This document shows, piece after piece, positions 1 to 7,933 of a DNA stretch of 64,000 nt. The notes under the pieces were generated by a model. The model saw only the letters and a list, made by a program, of their open reading frames with translations, made no database searches and was not told the DNA's origin. Source of the stretch: Xanthobacteraceae bacterium (GTDB lineage Bacteria > Pseudomonadota > Alphaproteobacteria > Rhizobiales > Xanthobacteraceae); assembly GCA_019746355.1 (NCBI GenBank), contig JAIESC010000067.1, positions 1-64,000 on the forward strand, written 5' to 3'. Position 1 is the first letter of the stretch; each line of letters starts with the position of its first letter. Made by a program: the position numbers and the translations under genes.

Positions 1-1151
1 GACGCCATGTCGAGGTCGGTGTGGGCGTATTTCTCCTCGCCGGGCCCGTAGGTGCAGGGCTCGATGCCGATGTGCTGCAGATAGCCCTGATCGAACGCGT
101 TGGTCTGGTGGAACGTCGCAGGCGCGACGCCGAGCGCCGCCTGCGAGGCCTGCATCACCGCAGTGACGACCGCCGACGACGGGGTGACCAGTGCCGGATA
201 CATGAACGGGCCTTTCGTCACCTCGACGCGCCACGGCTTGCCGCTCGCCGGATCGTTCATGCCGTTGACGGTCGCGGCGATCGCCGCGATGTCCGCCACC
301 GCCTTGTCGGGGTCCTCGCCCGGCATCAGGCGGCGGTCGATGCCGATCTCGCAGCGGTCCTGGATGGTGTGGGTCGAGTCCGGAAAGCTGCGGATCCTGT
401 TCACCGCGAACGTCGCTTTGCCGAGCGCCGGATGCGGCGCGCCGAGGTTTAAACCTTCCGTCAGGCGGCGGATCACTTCGAGCGCGCCGGTGACCGCGTT
501 GCAGGCGCTTTGCGGGCGGCTCGAGTGCCCGGGGCTGCCGTGCACCGCGACGGTGACGTCGACACGGCCGCGGTTGCCGAGGCTGATGCGGTTGCCGGTG
601 CCGTTGAGGATCGCCATCTCGGCACGCGCGCCGGTCGCCTCGACGATGCTCCTGATCGCGTCATGGCGGCCGGTCTCGCCCGAGACGCAGCACAGGAACA
701 CGACCTGCCCCATGATCGGGATTTTCGCGGCAAGGATCGATTGCAGCGCCAGCAGGATCGCGGCCAGCGGCGCCTTCTGCTCGCTGAGCCCCTTGCCCAG
801 CACCACCTCGCCCGGCAACCCGTAGGGCGCGCCGTCGCGCACCTCGCCGCCGTAAGGGTTGGGCATGGTCGCGGGCGGCTGGGTCATGGCGTTGGTGACC
901 AGCATCAGCGAGCGGCCGGTTTCGTTGCGCCCCAGCGCCGCGCAGAGATTGCCCATGGCGTCGCGACGAATATCGCTGACGCCCATTTCGCGAAGCCGCG
1001 GCTCGACCGCCTTGTCGACGAAGGCGCGAAGCTGCGGCTCGGCCTCGAACAGCTCAGTGAGCGGGCTCGGCACGCGCCCGAGCTCGACCATCAGCGCCTT
1101 GGCGCGCTCGGCCGTGATCTGCGGCAGCACGGCGTTGAGATCGGCCGGCAT
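1..1151 (-). CDS. M20-family peptidase-like protein (3' end outside window)
   Basis: Resembles ArgE/DapE/carboxypeptidase G2 proteins, two-metal amidohydrolases that cleave N-acyl amino acids or dipeptides. From the ATG at 1151 the family layout is visible: helical N-terminus, PYGLPGEVVLGKG (residues 109-121), CCVSGETGRHDA (154-165), the lid segment HGSPGHSSRPQ (204-214) and a C-terminal GPGEEKYAHTDLD with the last metal-binding His. The other ligands are odd: the His and Asp of the usual GHxD motif are Asn87 and Met89, the bridging Asp is Glu124, and the catalytic EE pair reads GE (158-159). Hydrolase activity can therefore not be assumed. The start lies 7 bp after the stop of the acyl-CoA ligase, so the two are probably co-transcribed. 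The stop codon lies beyond base 1. Confidence 0.8.
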   Translation of the reverse strand, partial: MPADLNAVLPQITAERAKALMVELGRVPSPLTELFEAEPQLRAFVDKAVEPRLREMGVSDIRRDAMGNLCAALGRNETGRSLMLVTNAMTQPPATMPNPYGGEVRDGAPYGLPGEVVLGKGLSEQKAPLAAILLALQSILAAKIPIMGQVVFLCCVSGETGRHDAIRSIVEATGARAEMAILNGTGNRISLGNRGRVDVTVAVHGSPGHSSRPQSACNAVTGALEVIRRLTEGLNLGAPHPALGKATFAVNRIRSFPDSTHTIQDRCEIGIDRRLMPGEDPDKAVADIAAIAATVNGMNDPASGKPWRVEVTKGPFMYPALVTPSSAVVTAVMQASQAALGVAPATFHQTNAFDQGYLQHIGIEPCTYGPGEEKYAHTDLDMA

Positions 1152-1158
1152 CGCGCGC

Positions 1159-2736
1159 TTAAGCCTTGGCGCCGCCATAGGCGGCGGTGAGCTTCGCCTG
1201 GATGATGCCGCGGTCGACCTTGCCCGCGCCGTTGAGCGGCAGCGCCGGCACGATGTCGATGTAGCGCGGGTGCGAATAGGCCGGCCCTTTGTCGAGGCAA
1301 TACTGCTTGAGCGTCTCGGCGGAGAGCCCCGAGCCCTCGCGCACCATCACCATCGCAGCGGGCGCGAGCCCCTTCACCTGATGCGGCACCGGCGTGACGA
1401 CGGCGTTGACCACGTCGGGATGGCCGAACAGCAGGTTCTCGACCTCCTTCGGATAGACGTTCTCGCCGCCGCAGCTGAACATGTCGTCGACGCGGCTCCG
1501 GAAATAATAAAATCCGTTCTTGTCTTTCACGAAGATATCGCCGGTGCGCAGCCAGCCGTCCCGAAGCTTCGCCCTGGTGATCTCCGGCTCGTTGAAATAG
1601 CCGAGGCAGACGTAGGGACAGCGGATCAGAAGCTCGCCCTCTTCCTCCGTATCCTTGCCGCCGGCATCGATCATCCTGAGCTCGATTTCGGGCGCCTGCG
1701 CGCCGGGACTGCCGCGCGGCACCGGCCGGCCGTCGATCGGCGGCCGCAACGGGCTGCCGCCTTCGGTCAGCCCGTAGCTTTCCTCGACCTTGATGTGCGG
1801 CAGCGCGCGGTTGACGAGCTCGAGCAGCTCCGGCGTCACCACCGCCGAGCCGATGGTCATGCTCTTGAGATTCGACAGATCGAGCGTCTTCAAGAGGTCG
1901 CGGTACTGCAGGAACATGGTGAACACGGCCGCGACGCCGCGCGAATAGGTGCACTTGTACTTGGCGAGCGCCTCGAGATAGGCGCGCGGCTCGTAGGCCG
2001 GCATCAGCACGAACGAGCCGCCGGCAAACAGCATCGGCTTCACCGTGCCGCGCAGTGCGTTCTTGTGGAACAGCGGCAGTGCGACGAGGCCGCGCGAAGT
2101 CTCCGCCGACGGCCAGTAGCGCTGGTTGTAGTCGACGTACCAGAGCATGCCGCGGTGGGTCATGATCGCGCCCTTGGGGCGCCCGGTGGAGCCCGAGGTG
2201 TAGGGCTGGAACGCCTGGGTGTCGTCGGCGATCGGCGGCGGCGGGACTGCGGGCGCGGGCACCGCCATCTCGGCTTCGAAGTCGAGGAAGCCGTCCTTCT
2301 TGTCGTCGAGCAGCATGCGATGCCGGACCGGCACGCGCGCAGCAATGGTGAGCGCGTCCTTGTTGCAGGACGGATCGAAGATGCCGAGCACGCATTTGGC
2401 ATCGGCGATCAGGCCTTCGAGCGTGCTCGCGGCAAGCCGCGTGTTGAGGAGGAGCGGAATGACGCCCGCCCGCATCGCGCCGAAGAAGAACTCGACGAAC
2501 TCGATGCGGTTGCCGACCAGCATGGCGACGCGCTCGCCGGGACGGACGCCGAGCCGCGCGAGCATCGCGGCGACGCGGTTCATCCGCTCGTCGAGCTGCC
2601 GGTAGGTGGAGGTGCGCTCCCTGCCGCCGTGGAGGTCGATGATCGCGACCTTGTCGGGAAGGCGATTGACGGTGGCGTCGAAGAAGTAGCCGAGATTGCG
2701 GCGGCGGTTGCTGGTGTCTTGCATCGTCTGCTGCAT
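1159..2736 (-). CDS. AMP-binding acyl-CoA ligase (ANL superfamily)
   Basis: Activates a carboxylic acid with ATP to an acyl-AMP and then to the CoA thioester in the cytoplasm. The 525-residue product has the full set of ANL motifs: the P-loop YTSGSTGRPKGA (about 179-190), YGLTEGG (321-327), GWLRTGDIF (394-402), the hinge RSRVDDMFSCGGENVYPKEV (413-432) and a C-terminal NGAGKVDRG that carries the catalytic Lys. The ATG at 2736 is chosen because upstream in-frame codons run through a dispersed hairpin repeat; the ATG at 2724 is also possible. It sits upstream of the M20-like gene on the same strand. The substrate is unknown; fatty or aromatic acids are both possible. Confidence 0.88.
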   Translation of the reverse strand: MQQTMQDTSNRRRNLGYFFDATVNRLPDKVAIIDLHGGRERTSTYRQLDERMNRVAAMLARLGVRPGERVAMLVGNRIEFVEFFFGAMRAGVIPLLLNTRLAASTLEGLIADAKCVLGIFDPSCNKDALTIAARVPVRHRMLLDDKKDGFLDFEAEMAVPAPAVPPPPIADDTQAFQPYTSGSTGRPKGAIMTHRGMLWYVDYNQRYWPSAETSRGLVALPLFHKNALRGTVKPMLFAGGSFVLMPAYEPRAYLEALAKYKCTYSRGVAAVFTMFLQYRDLLKTLDLSNLKSMTIGSAVVTPELLELVNRALPHIKVEESYGLTEGGSPLRPPIDGRPVPRGSPGAQAPEIELRMIDAGGKDTEEEGELLIRCPYVCLGYFNEPEITRAKLRDGWLRTGDIFVKDKNGFYYFRSRVDDMFSCGGENVYPKEVENLLFGHPDVVNAVVTPVPHQVKGLAPAAMVMVREGSGLSAETLKQYCLDKGPAYSHPRYIDIVPALPLNGAGKVDRGIIQAKLTAAYGGAKA

Positions 2737-2974
2737 TGCCTGAGCGTTTGTCGAGCCGCCGAAAGTCTGGGTCCCCGCTTCCGCGGGGACGAACGTGGAG
2801 AGAGGGTGCGTTCCCCTCAACCGTTCGTCCCCGCTCGCGTTGGCGAGCGAAGCGAGCGGCCAGCGCGAGCACTTTAGAGTGACCGCGCCGGCTCCTCGTG
2901 TCGCTCCGCGCCACTCGGCGGCGCGGCGAGCCGGGACCCCGGGTCACGTGAAGTTTGCCTCGGTCAATCCAACT
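2737..2974. repeat. Intergenic inverted repeats
   Basis: No gene is seen here. The stretch holds a GGGGACGAACG / CGTTCGTCCCC inverted pair (2785-2795 and 2822-2832) and further small palindromes such as CCCCGCTTCCGCGGGG (2772-2787). A related GGGGACGAACGG copy lies at 36509-36520. It separates the ligase start from the stop of the next minus-strand gene, and in the first forward reading frame it could be mistaken for an N-terminal extension of the ligase. Confidence 0.6.
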
Positions 2975-4129
2975 TTACCCCTTCCGTTTCTCACGGACGC
3001 CCATGCGCTCAAGGCGTGGCAGCACCTCGTCGCAGAAGTACGGTAACTCTTTGAGGTAATTCACGAACGAGAAGCCGATGCCGCGCAGCCCCGCGCGGCT
3101 GAGGTCAGCGAGCTGATTCGCGATCTGGTCCGGATCGCCGACCATCAGCAGCCCGCCGAGACCGTGGGCGTAGTGATGACGCTGTTTCTGGAATTCCTCC
3201 TCGCCGACGGTTGCGGGCGAGATGTTCTTCTTGCCGAGGATGCCGTCCACCGCCGACCAGTCGGCCTGCTCGATGGTGGCGTGGTGGTAATACTCCTCGG
3301 CCTGCTTTTGCGTCGGACGGCAGGTGACGACGCCCACCGTGTAGACGTCGAGCTCCTTGCCCTGCGCCGCGGCCTCATCCTTCGCGGCCTGCACGTGCCG
3401 CCGCGTGGTCTCCGTCGACGTGCGGTCGGCCTGGGTGAAGAACGCGTCGCAGTTCCGGATCGCGAAGGCGCGGCCAGTCGGCGAGGCGCCGGCGTTCATG
3501 ATCAGCGGCCGCGTGCCGCCGTAGGGCTTGGGCTTGGCGCGGACCTTCTTCAGCTTGATGAACTGGCCGTCGTACTCGAAGTTCTCCTGCGGGGCCCAGG
3601 CGAGCTTGACCGCCTCAAGCCATTCCCGGGCGTACTCGTAGCGCAGCTCGTGCTCGCGCTGGGTGACGCCGAACATCTGGAACTCGTCCTCGTTCCAGCC
3701 GACGACGATGTTGAGGCCGAAGCGCCCGCTGCTGACGTGGTCGGCAGTGACGAACTGCTTGGCGGCGATCAGCGGGTGGAACAGCGGCGCATGCACCGTG
3801 CCGAACACGATGAGGTTTTTGGTCTTGCCGAGCAGACCGGTGGCCCAGGTGACGGTCTCCAGCGTCGTGCCCATGTAATCGGTGTCGCCGCCATAGCCCT
3901 TCCAGCGGCCGACCGGCAGCATGAACTCGATACCGCGCTCGTCGCACATGCGCGCGAGCGCGAGATTGTCCTCCCAGCTCCCGGTCCAGCGCTCGGGCAC
4001 GGTGGTGACACAGCGGCCGGAGGAACAGTTCGCGCCGAACAGGCCGATCTTGAGCGCATTGCCGGTGTACATCGCCATGCGGTCGCGCATGGTGAGAGCG
4101 GGCTCGCCCGGCGCAGCTCGGACGTTCAT
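2975..4129 (-). CDS. LLM-class flavin-dependent oxidoreductase, RutA-like
   Basis: A bacterial-luciferase-fold flavin monooxygenase of 384 residues, closest by eye to the pyrimidine/alkanesulfonate monooxygenase branch. These use reduced FMN and O2 to insert oxygen, with ring or C-S cleavage. Supporting segments are GLFGANCSSGRCVTTVPERW near the N-terminus, FGLNIVVGWNEDEFQMFG (about 150-167), characteristic of the flavin site, and PLIMNAGASPTGRAFA further on. The ATG at 4129 has AGGAG 8 bases upstream; the frame stays open upstream but without family similarity. It is divergent from the dehydrogenase at 4271. The N-terminus resembles RutA, but no other rut gene is nearby, so the uracil pathway itself is not supported. 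Confidence 0.85.
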   Translation of the reverse strand: MNVRAAPGEPALTMRDRMAMYTGNALKIGLFGANCSSGRCVTTVPERWTGSWEDNLALARMCDERGIEFMLPVGRWKGYGGDTDYMGTTLETVTWATGLLGKTKNLIVFGTVHAPLFHPLIAAKQFVTADHVSSGRFGLNIVVGWNEDEFQMFGVTQREHELRYEYAREWLEAVKLAWAPQENFEYDGQFIKLKKVRAKPKPYGGTRPLIMNAGASPTGRAFAIRNCDAFFTQADRTSTETTRRHVQAAKDEAAAQGKELDVYTVGVVTCRPTQKQAEEYYHHATIEQADWSAVDGILGKKNISPATVGEEEFQKQRHHYAHGLGGLLMVGDPDQIANQLADLSRAGLRGIGFSFVNYLKELPYFCDEVLPRLERMGVREKRKG

Positions 4130-4270
4130 CAGCGGCTCCTGTGCGGGCGGACTATAGACCCGCGGCGGCAAATCCCGATAGCGGTTCGGCAGACCCATTA
4201 TGCACGCGCCGGGTGTCGCGCCGCCCCGCCGCCGTGGCAGGATGCGCCGCAATCGGGAGGGCAAACGTCC

Positions 4271-5098
4271 ATGGTCAGCAACATTCGCCGCGTCGGCATC
4301 GTCGGTCTCGGCAAGATGGGACTGCCGATGGCGCGGCATCTGCGCAACGGCGGCTTTGCGGTCGCCGCCTGCGACGTCAATGCCGCGGCGCGGACGCAGG
4401 CCGAGGCCGCCGGCATCAAGGTGGTGGCGAATCCTGCGGCGGTCGCCGCCGAGAGCGACTTCATCACCGTCGTCGTCGGCTTTGACGCCGAGGCCGAGGC
4501 GGTGGTGCTCGGCGCGGACGGCATTGCCGCCGCCGGCCGCCCCGGCATGATCGTCGGCATCGCCTCGACCGTGGCGCCGCGCACCATGCAGAAGATCGCA
4601 GGCAAGATTTCCGGCTCGGGGATCGTGCTGCTCGACATGCCGATCACCCGCGGCGAGCCGGCCGCCGAGGCCGGCAAGCTCCTGACGATGGTCGGCGGCG
4701 ACGTTGCCGCGTTCGAGGCCTGCAAGCCCGCACTCGCGACGTTCGCCAGCTCGATCTATCACGTCGGCGATCTCGGCGCGGGCCAGGTCGGCAAGATGGT
4801 CAACAACCTGATCCTGTGGGCCTGCATCTCGGCCAACCACGAGGGCTTCAACCTGGCCAGAAAGCTCGGCGCCGATCCGGAGCGGCTGCGCACGGCGCTG
4901 CTCGATTCCAGCGCCGGCAACTGGGCGATGCAGACGCGGCCCGAGGAACAGCCGATGCCATGGGCGGAAAAGGACATGCGGATCGTGCTGTCGGAGGCCG
5001 ACCGGCTGCGCATCAGCCTACCGCTCTGCGGCGTGGTGACCGAGGTGGTGAAAAGCGTGAAGTTCGAGAAGGGCTGGCCGACGCCGGAGCTCGGATAA
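4271..5098 (+). CDS. NAD(P)-dependent 3-hydroxyisobutyrate dehydrogenase-family protein
   Basis: A 275-residue beta-hydroxyacid dehydrogenase. The Rossmann motif GIVGLGKMGLPMA (residues 9-21) binds NAD(P); the second domain has the family Lys in GQVGKMVNN (about 174-182), which acts in proton transfer. The substrate-loop consensus DxPVSGG is changed to DMPITRGEP, so the natural substrate is probably not 3-hydroxyisobutyrate. The ATG at 4271 follows a GGGAGG site about 15 bases upstream. The gene is followed 46 bp later by a D-2-hydroxyacid dehydrogenase-like gene on the same strand, which suggests a joint role in hydroxyacid metabolism. A second family member lies at 42162-43028. Confidence 0.87.
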   Translation: MVSNIRRVGIVGLGKMGLPMARHLRNGGFAVAACDVNAAARTQAEAAGIKVVANPAAVAAESDFITVVVGFDAEAEAVVLGADGIAAAGRPGMIVGIASTVAPRTMQKIAGKISGSGIVLLDMPITRGEPAAEAGKLLTMVGGDVAAFEACKPALATFASSIYHVGDLGAGQVGKMVNNLILWACISANHEGFNLARKLGADPERLRTALLDSSAGNWAMQTRPEEQPMPWAEKDMRIVLSEADRLRISLPLCGVVTEVVKSVKFEKGWPTPELG

Positions 5099-5144
5099 GC
5101 TAAAAGACCAAAGTTCGAAGCGCTAAGGGTTGGCGGGAGACAGC

Positions 5145-6089
5145 ATGGCGGCCAGGATTCTCATTCTCGACATGAACGCGGACATGTATCACGCGCGACT
5201 CAAGCGCACGTTTCCCAACGTCGAGTTTCTCGCGGTGCACAAGGCCGTCGACGCGGAGCCCGCAATCGACCATATCGAGGTGATCGTCGCGCTCGGTCAT
5301 CACATCCCGAACGCGCTGATCGCCAAGGCGAAGAACCTGAAGTGGATCCAGGCGCTGACCACCGGCACCGACACGCTGACCGCGCCTGGTGTGCTGCCGC
5401 CGCACGTGCTGCTCACCTCGACGCGCGGCGTTCACGGGCCGCAGATGAGCGAGCTTGCGTTCCTGAACATGATCGCGCTGCAGCGGAATTTCCGGAAGAT
5501 GCAGCGCAACCAGGCCGAGGCGAAGTGGGAGCAATGGGGCCAGCCGATCCTCGAAGGCAAGACCATCGTCATCGTCGGCTTAGGATTGCTCGCCGAGCAT
5601 CTCGCCGAGCGCTGCAGGCTGTTCGGCATGACCACCATCGGCGTGAGCGGCGGCCGGGGCAACGCGCCACATTTCGACGAGGTGCATCCGCGCTCGGAGC
5701 TGGTGAAGCTTGCCGGACGCGCCGACTTCCTGATGCTGCTCGTCCCCTATTCGCCGGAGACGCACCACCTGATCAACCGCGATGTGATCGCGGCGATGAA
5801 GCCGTCCGCATTCCTGATCAATCTCGCGCGCGGCGGCGTGCTCGACGAGGCGGCGCTGATCGAGCACCTTCAGGCCGGCAAGATCGCGGGTGCGGGCCTT
5901 GATATTTTCTCCAAGCAGCCGCTGCCGCCGGACAATCCGCTCTGGACCATGCCGAACGTGATCATCACGCCGAACATCGGCGGACGGAGCGACCGGTTCG
6001 TCGAGCAGACCATGCGGATCGTCGAGCCGAACCTGAAGGCGTTCCTGGACGGGCGGCTGAAGGACTTGCAGAACCTGATCGCGCATTAG
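5145..6089 (+). CDS. D-2-hydroxyacid dehydrogenase-family protein with altered active site
   Basis: A 314-residue member of the D-isomer-specific 2-hydroxyacid dehydrogenases, which reduce 2-oxoacids with NAD(P)H. Visible are the nucleotide-binding segment VIVGLGLLAEHLA (about 143-155), NLARGGVLDEA with the substrate-binding Arg (about 227-237), DIFSKQPLPP and ITPNIGGRS near the C-terminus. Family members normally have a Glu in the D-V-F-x-x-E-P segment and a His in TPHxxG; here these are Gln and Asn, and the last Gly of GxGxxG is Ala. The fold is clear but dehydrogenase chemistry is doubtful. The ATG at 5145 has GGCGGGAGA directly upstream; a TTG at 5130 is less likely. Confidence 0.85.
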   Translation: MAARILILDMNADMYHARLKRTFPNVEFLAVHKAVDAEPAIDHIEVIVALGHHIPNALIAKAKNLKWIQALTTGTDTLTAPGVLPPHVLLTSTRGVHGPQMSELAFLNMIALQRNFRKMQRNQAEAKWEQWGQPILEGKTIVIVGLGLLAEHLAERCRLFGMTTIGVSGGRGNAPHFDEVHPRSELVKLAGRADFLMLLVPYSPETHHLINRDVIAAMKPSAFLINLARGGVLDEAALIEHLQAGKIAGAGLDIFSKQPLPPDNPLWTMPNVIITPNIGGRSDRFVEQTMRIVEPNLKAFLDGRLKDLQNLIAH

Positions 6090-6148
6090 CGAACGGATTT
6101 GTGGCGTATCGCCCACTGACAGCCACAACAGCCGTCATCGTCGGCATA

Positions 6149-6165
6149 GCCGTCCAAAGGACGGC
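6149..6165 (+). terminator. Hairpin 3' of the 2-hydroxyacid dehydrogenase gene
   Basis: Perfect 7-bp stem GCCGTCC / GGACGGC with an AAA loop, 60 bases after the stop codon. No T-run follows, so it may be a REP-like hairpin rather than a true intrinsic terminator. The same stem with another loop occurs at 53144-53160. Confidence 0.4.
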
Positions 6166-6258
6166 GTCGCTTCCGCTCGCCTACGACCCGGCGATCCATA
6201 AAACGGCGCAGCGGCGGAAATCTCACGTAAGTTTAACGCACGTGGCGCCATCGTATGG

Positions 6259-6281
6259 ATGCGCGGGTCAAGCCCGCGCAT
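6259..6281. repeat. TCAAG-loop hairpin repeat
   Basis: Perfect inverted repeat ATGCGCGGG-TCAAG-CCCGCGCAT between convergent genes. The same loop with compensating stem changes (ATGGCCGGG-TCAAG-CCCGGCCAT) occurs at 37785-37807, which points to a dispersed hairpin family under structural conservation. Confidence 0.6.
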
Positions 6282-6331
6282 GACAGCGGTTGCGTGGAGA
6301 GATCGAAGCTAAGCCCCCAAACCGCTCGGCC

Positions 6332-7309
6332 TCAATCCACCGAAATCTTCGCCGCCTGCACCACCGGACCCCATGTATCCAGGCTCTCCTGGATCAGCTT
6401 CCGCATCTGGTCCGGCGTGCTGCCGAGCGGGATGGCTTCGAGCTTGAGGATGCGCGACTGCATGTCGGCCTCCCTGAAGCCCTTGCCGATCACGTCGGAG
6501 ATTTTCTGCGTGATCGCCTTCGGCGTGCCGGGCGGTGCCGACACCGCCATCCAGGTGATCGAGGTGACGCCGGGCACGGTCTCCGAGAGCGTCGGCACGT
6601 TGGGATAGTCCTTGAGGCGCTGATCCTGCGCGACCGCGAGGAACTTGATGTTGCCGGCGTCGATGTTGCCCTTGTTGGCGAGCAGATAGTCCGGGACCAT
6701 GTCGATGGTGCCGGCGAGCAAGTCGTTGATCGCCGGCTGGCTGCCCCGGTAGAACACCGGCGTCATCTTGAAGCCGCCCTTCATCGTCATCAGCTCGCCG
6801 AGCAGGTGGCCGGTGTTGGCAACGCCCTGGTTGCCGTAGTTGACCTTGCCCTCGTTGGCCTTCGCGTAGGCGATGAACTCCGCCATGGTGTTCACCGGCA
6901 GCGACTTCTTGACGAGGATGATCAGCGGATAGGTCGCAAGCACGCTGATTGGCTCGAGCGGTCGCGGATCGAATGCGGCCTTGGTGAACACCAGATGGGT
7001 GATGCTGTAGCTGAGCTGCGTGCTGCACAGCAGCGTATAGCCGTCCGGCGTGGCGCGCATCACCTGCTCCATGCCGATGCGTCCGCCGGCACCGCCCGGC
7101 CGATTCTCGATCACGACCTGCTGGCCAAGCCCCGCAGAGGCCTTCTCGGCGGCATAGCGGCACAGCAGATCGGCGGTGCCGCCGGCCGGGAACGGCACGA
7201 CGACCGTGATCGGCCGCGTCGGGAAATCGCCCTGTGCCAGCGCCGGACCGCAGGCGAGCGCAAGCAGCGCGGAGCCGAGCGCGGCGTTGACGAGGCGACG
7301 GTGCATCAT
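6332..7309 (-). CDS. Bug/TctC-family tripartite tricarboxylate transporter substrate-binding protein
   Basis: A 325-residue periplasmic binding protein of the tripartite tricarboxylate transporter type, expected to bind carboxylates. The N-terminus has a Sec signal peptide (hydrophobic core ALGSALLALACGPALAQ, cleavage after AQ), then the family motifs RPITVVVPFPAGGTADLL and VVIENRPGGAGG, and later TPDGYTLL. ATG-ATG at 7309/7306 follows AGGGAGA on the minus strand. No TctA or TctB gene is in the window. It is convergent with the dehydrogenase pair and upstream of nothing obvious on its own strand. Confidence 0.92.
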   Translation of the reverse strand: MMHRRLVNAALGSALLALACGPALAQGDFPTRPITVVVPFPAGGTADLLCRYAAEKASAGLGQQVVIENRPGGAGGRIGMEQVMRATPDGYTLLCSTQLSYSITHLVFTKAAFDPRPLEPISVLATYPLIILVKKSLPVNTMAEFIAYAKANEGKVNYGNQGVANTGHLLGELMTMKGGFKMTPVFYRGSQPAINDLLAGTIDMVPDYLLANKGNIDAGNIKFLAVAQDQRLKDYPNVPTLSETVPGVTSITWMAVSAPPGTPKAITQKISDVIGKGFREADMQSRILKLEAIPLGSTPDQMRKLIQESLDTWGPVVQAAKISVD

Positions 7310-7456
7310 GGGCGATCTCCCTGAGTATCCTTTGTATGCGGCAAGAGCATAGCCCGTCCTTGCCGCATTGCCAGCGCCCGGCGGATGCGACACATGGGCC
7401 CGAAGACATGGCTCCCGAAGCCCCGGATGCAGATTTCACATGCCGCCGGTTGCCCG

Positions 7457-7933
7457 TTATTGGCGGGCGCGCCTGCGGAAATAGCCGACGAAGCTGTCGC
7501 CGCCATAGTCGATGTCGGCGATCTTCCAGGTCCCGCCCTCGCGCGCGGTCTGGACCACCAGCGTGCGTGGATTGCCCTGGATGCTCAGCGCGACCGAAAC
7601 GGCGTTTCTGCCGGACGCGGTCACCGCGCCGAGCGTGATCTCGCGGCCGGGCAATGCGCCGTGCCCGAAGAACGCATGCAGGATCGGTCCGGCCGGCTCG
7701 TTCGCCCGGTTGCGGTTGGCCTGCGCCGCGCGCCAGAGCCGCTGCGCATCCGCAGTGAAGACCGCGAGAAAATCCGGCTCGCTGCTGCCCTCGTTCGCCG
7801 CGTGCCGGGCGATCTCACGCGTGTAGAAGTCGCGGACAAACGTCACGGCGCTGTTGGTCTGCGCGACCGCAGGTGCCGCGGCGAGAGCCACCATCGCCGA
7901 CAGCAACGCGCGCCGGGTGAGCCTCGCCGCCAT
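7457..7933 (-). CDS. Hypothetical exported protein, DUF3828-like
   Basis: A 158-residue protein with an N-terminal export signal (TRRALLSAMVALAAAPAVAQ; the Arg pair would also allow Tat). The mature part starts with TFVRDFYTREIARH and contains FLAVFTADAQRLW and GGTWKIADIDYG, a pattern like small DUF3828/NTF2-like periplasmic proteins that often carry lipid or small ligands. The ATG at 7933 directly abuts the stop codon of the amidohydrolase (no gap), so the two are co-transcribed and probably translationally coupled. The function is not known. Confidence 0.72.
   Translation of the reverse strand: MAARLTRRALLSAMVALAAAPAVAQTNSAVTFVRDFYTREIARHAANEGSSEPDFLAVFTADAQRLWRAAQANRNRANEPAGPILHAFFGHGALPGREITLGAVTASGRNAVSVALSIQGNPRTLVVQTAREGGTWKIADIDYGGDSFVGYFRRRARQ

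Noticed and set aside
859..2877. Plus-strand open frame of 672 codons
   Set aside because: Antisense to the acyl-CoA ligase, with no family motif; a codon-bias artefact.
2975..4129. Uracil degradation (rut) operon
   Set aside because: The flavoenzyme is RutA-like, but no RutB, C, D, E or F homologues are adjacent; the RidA-like gene is 14 kb away in another setting.
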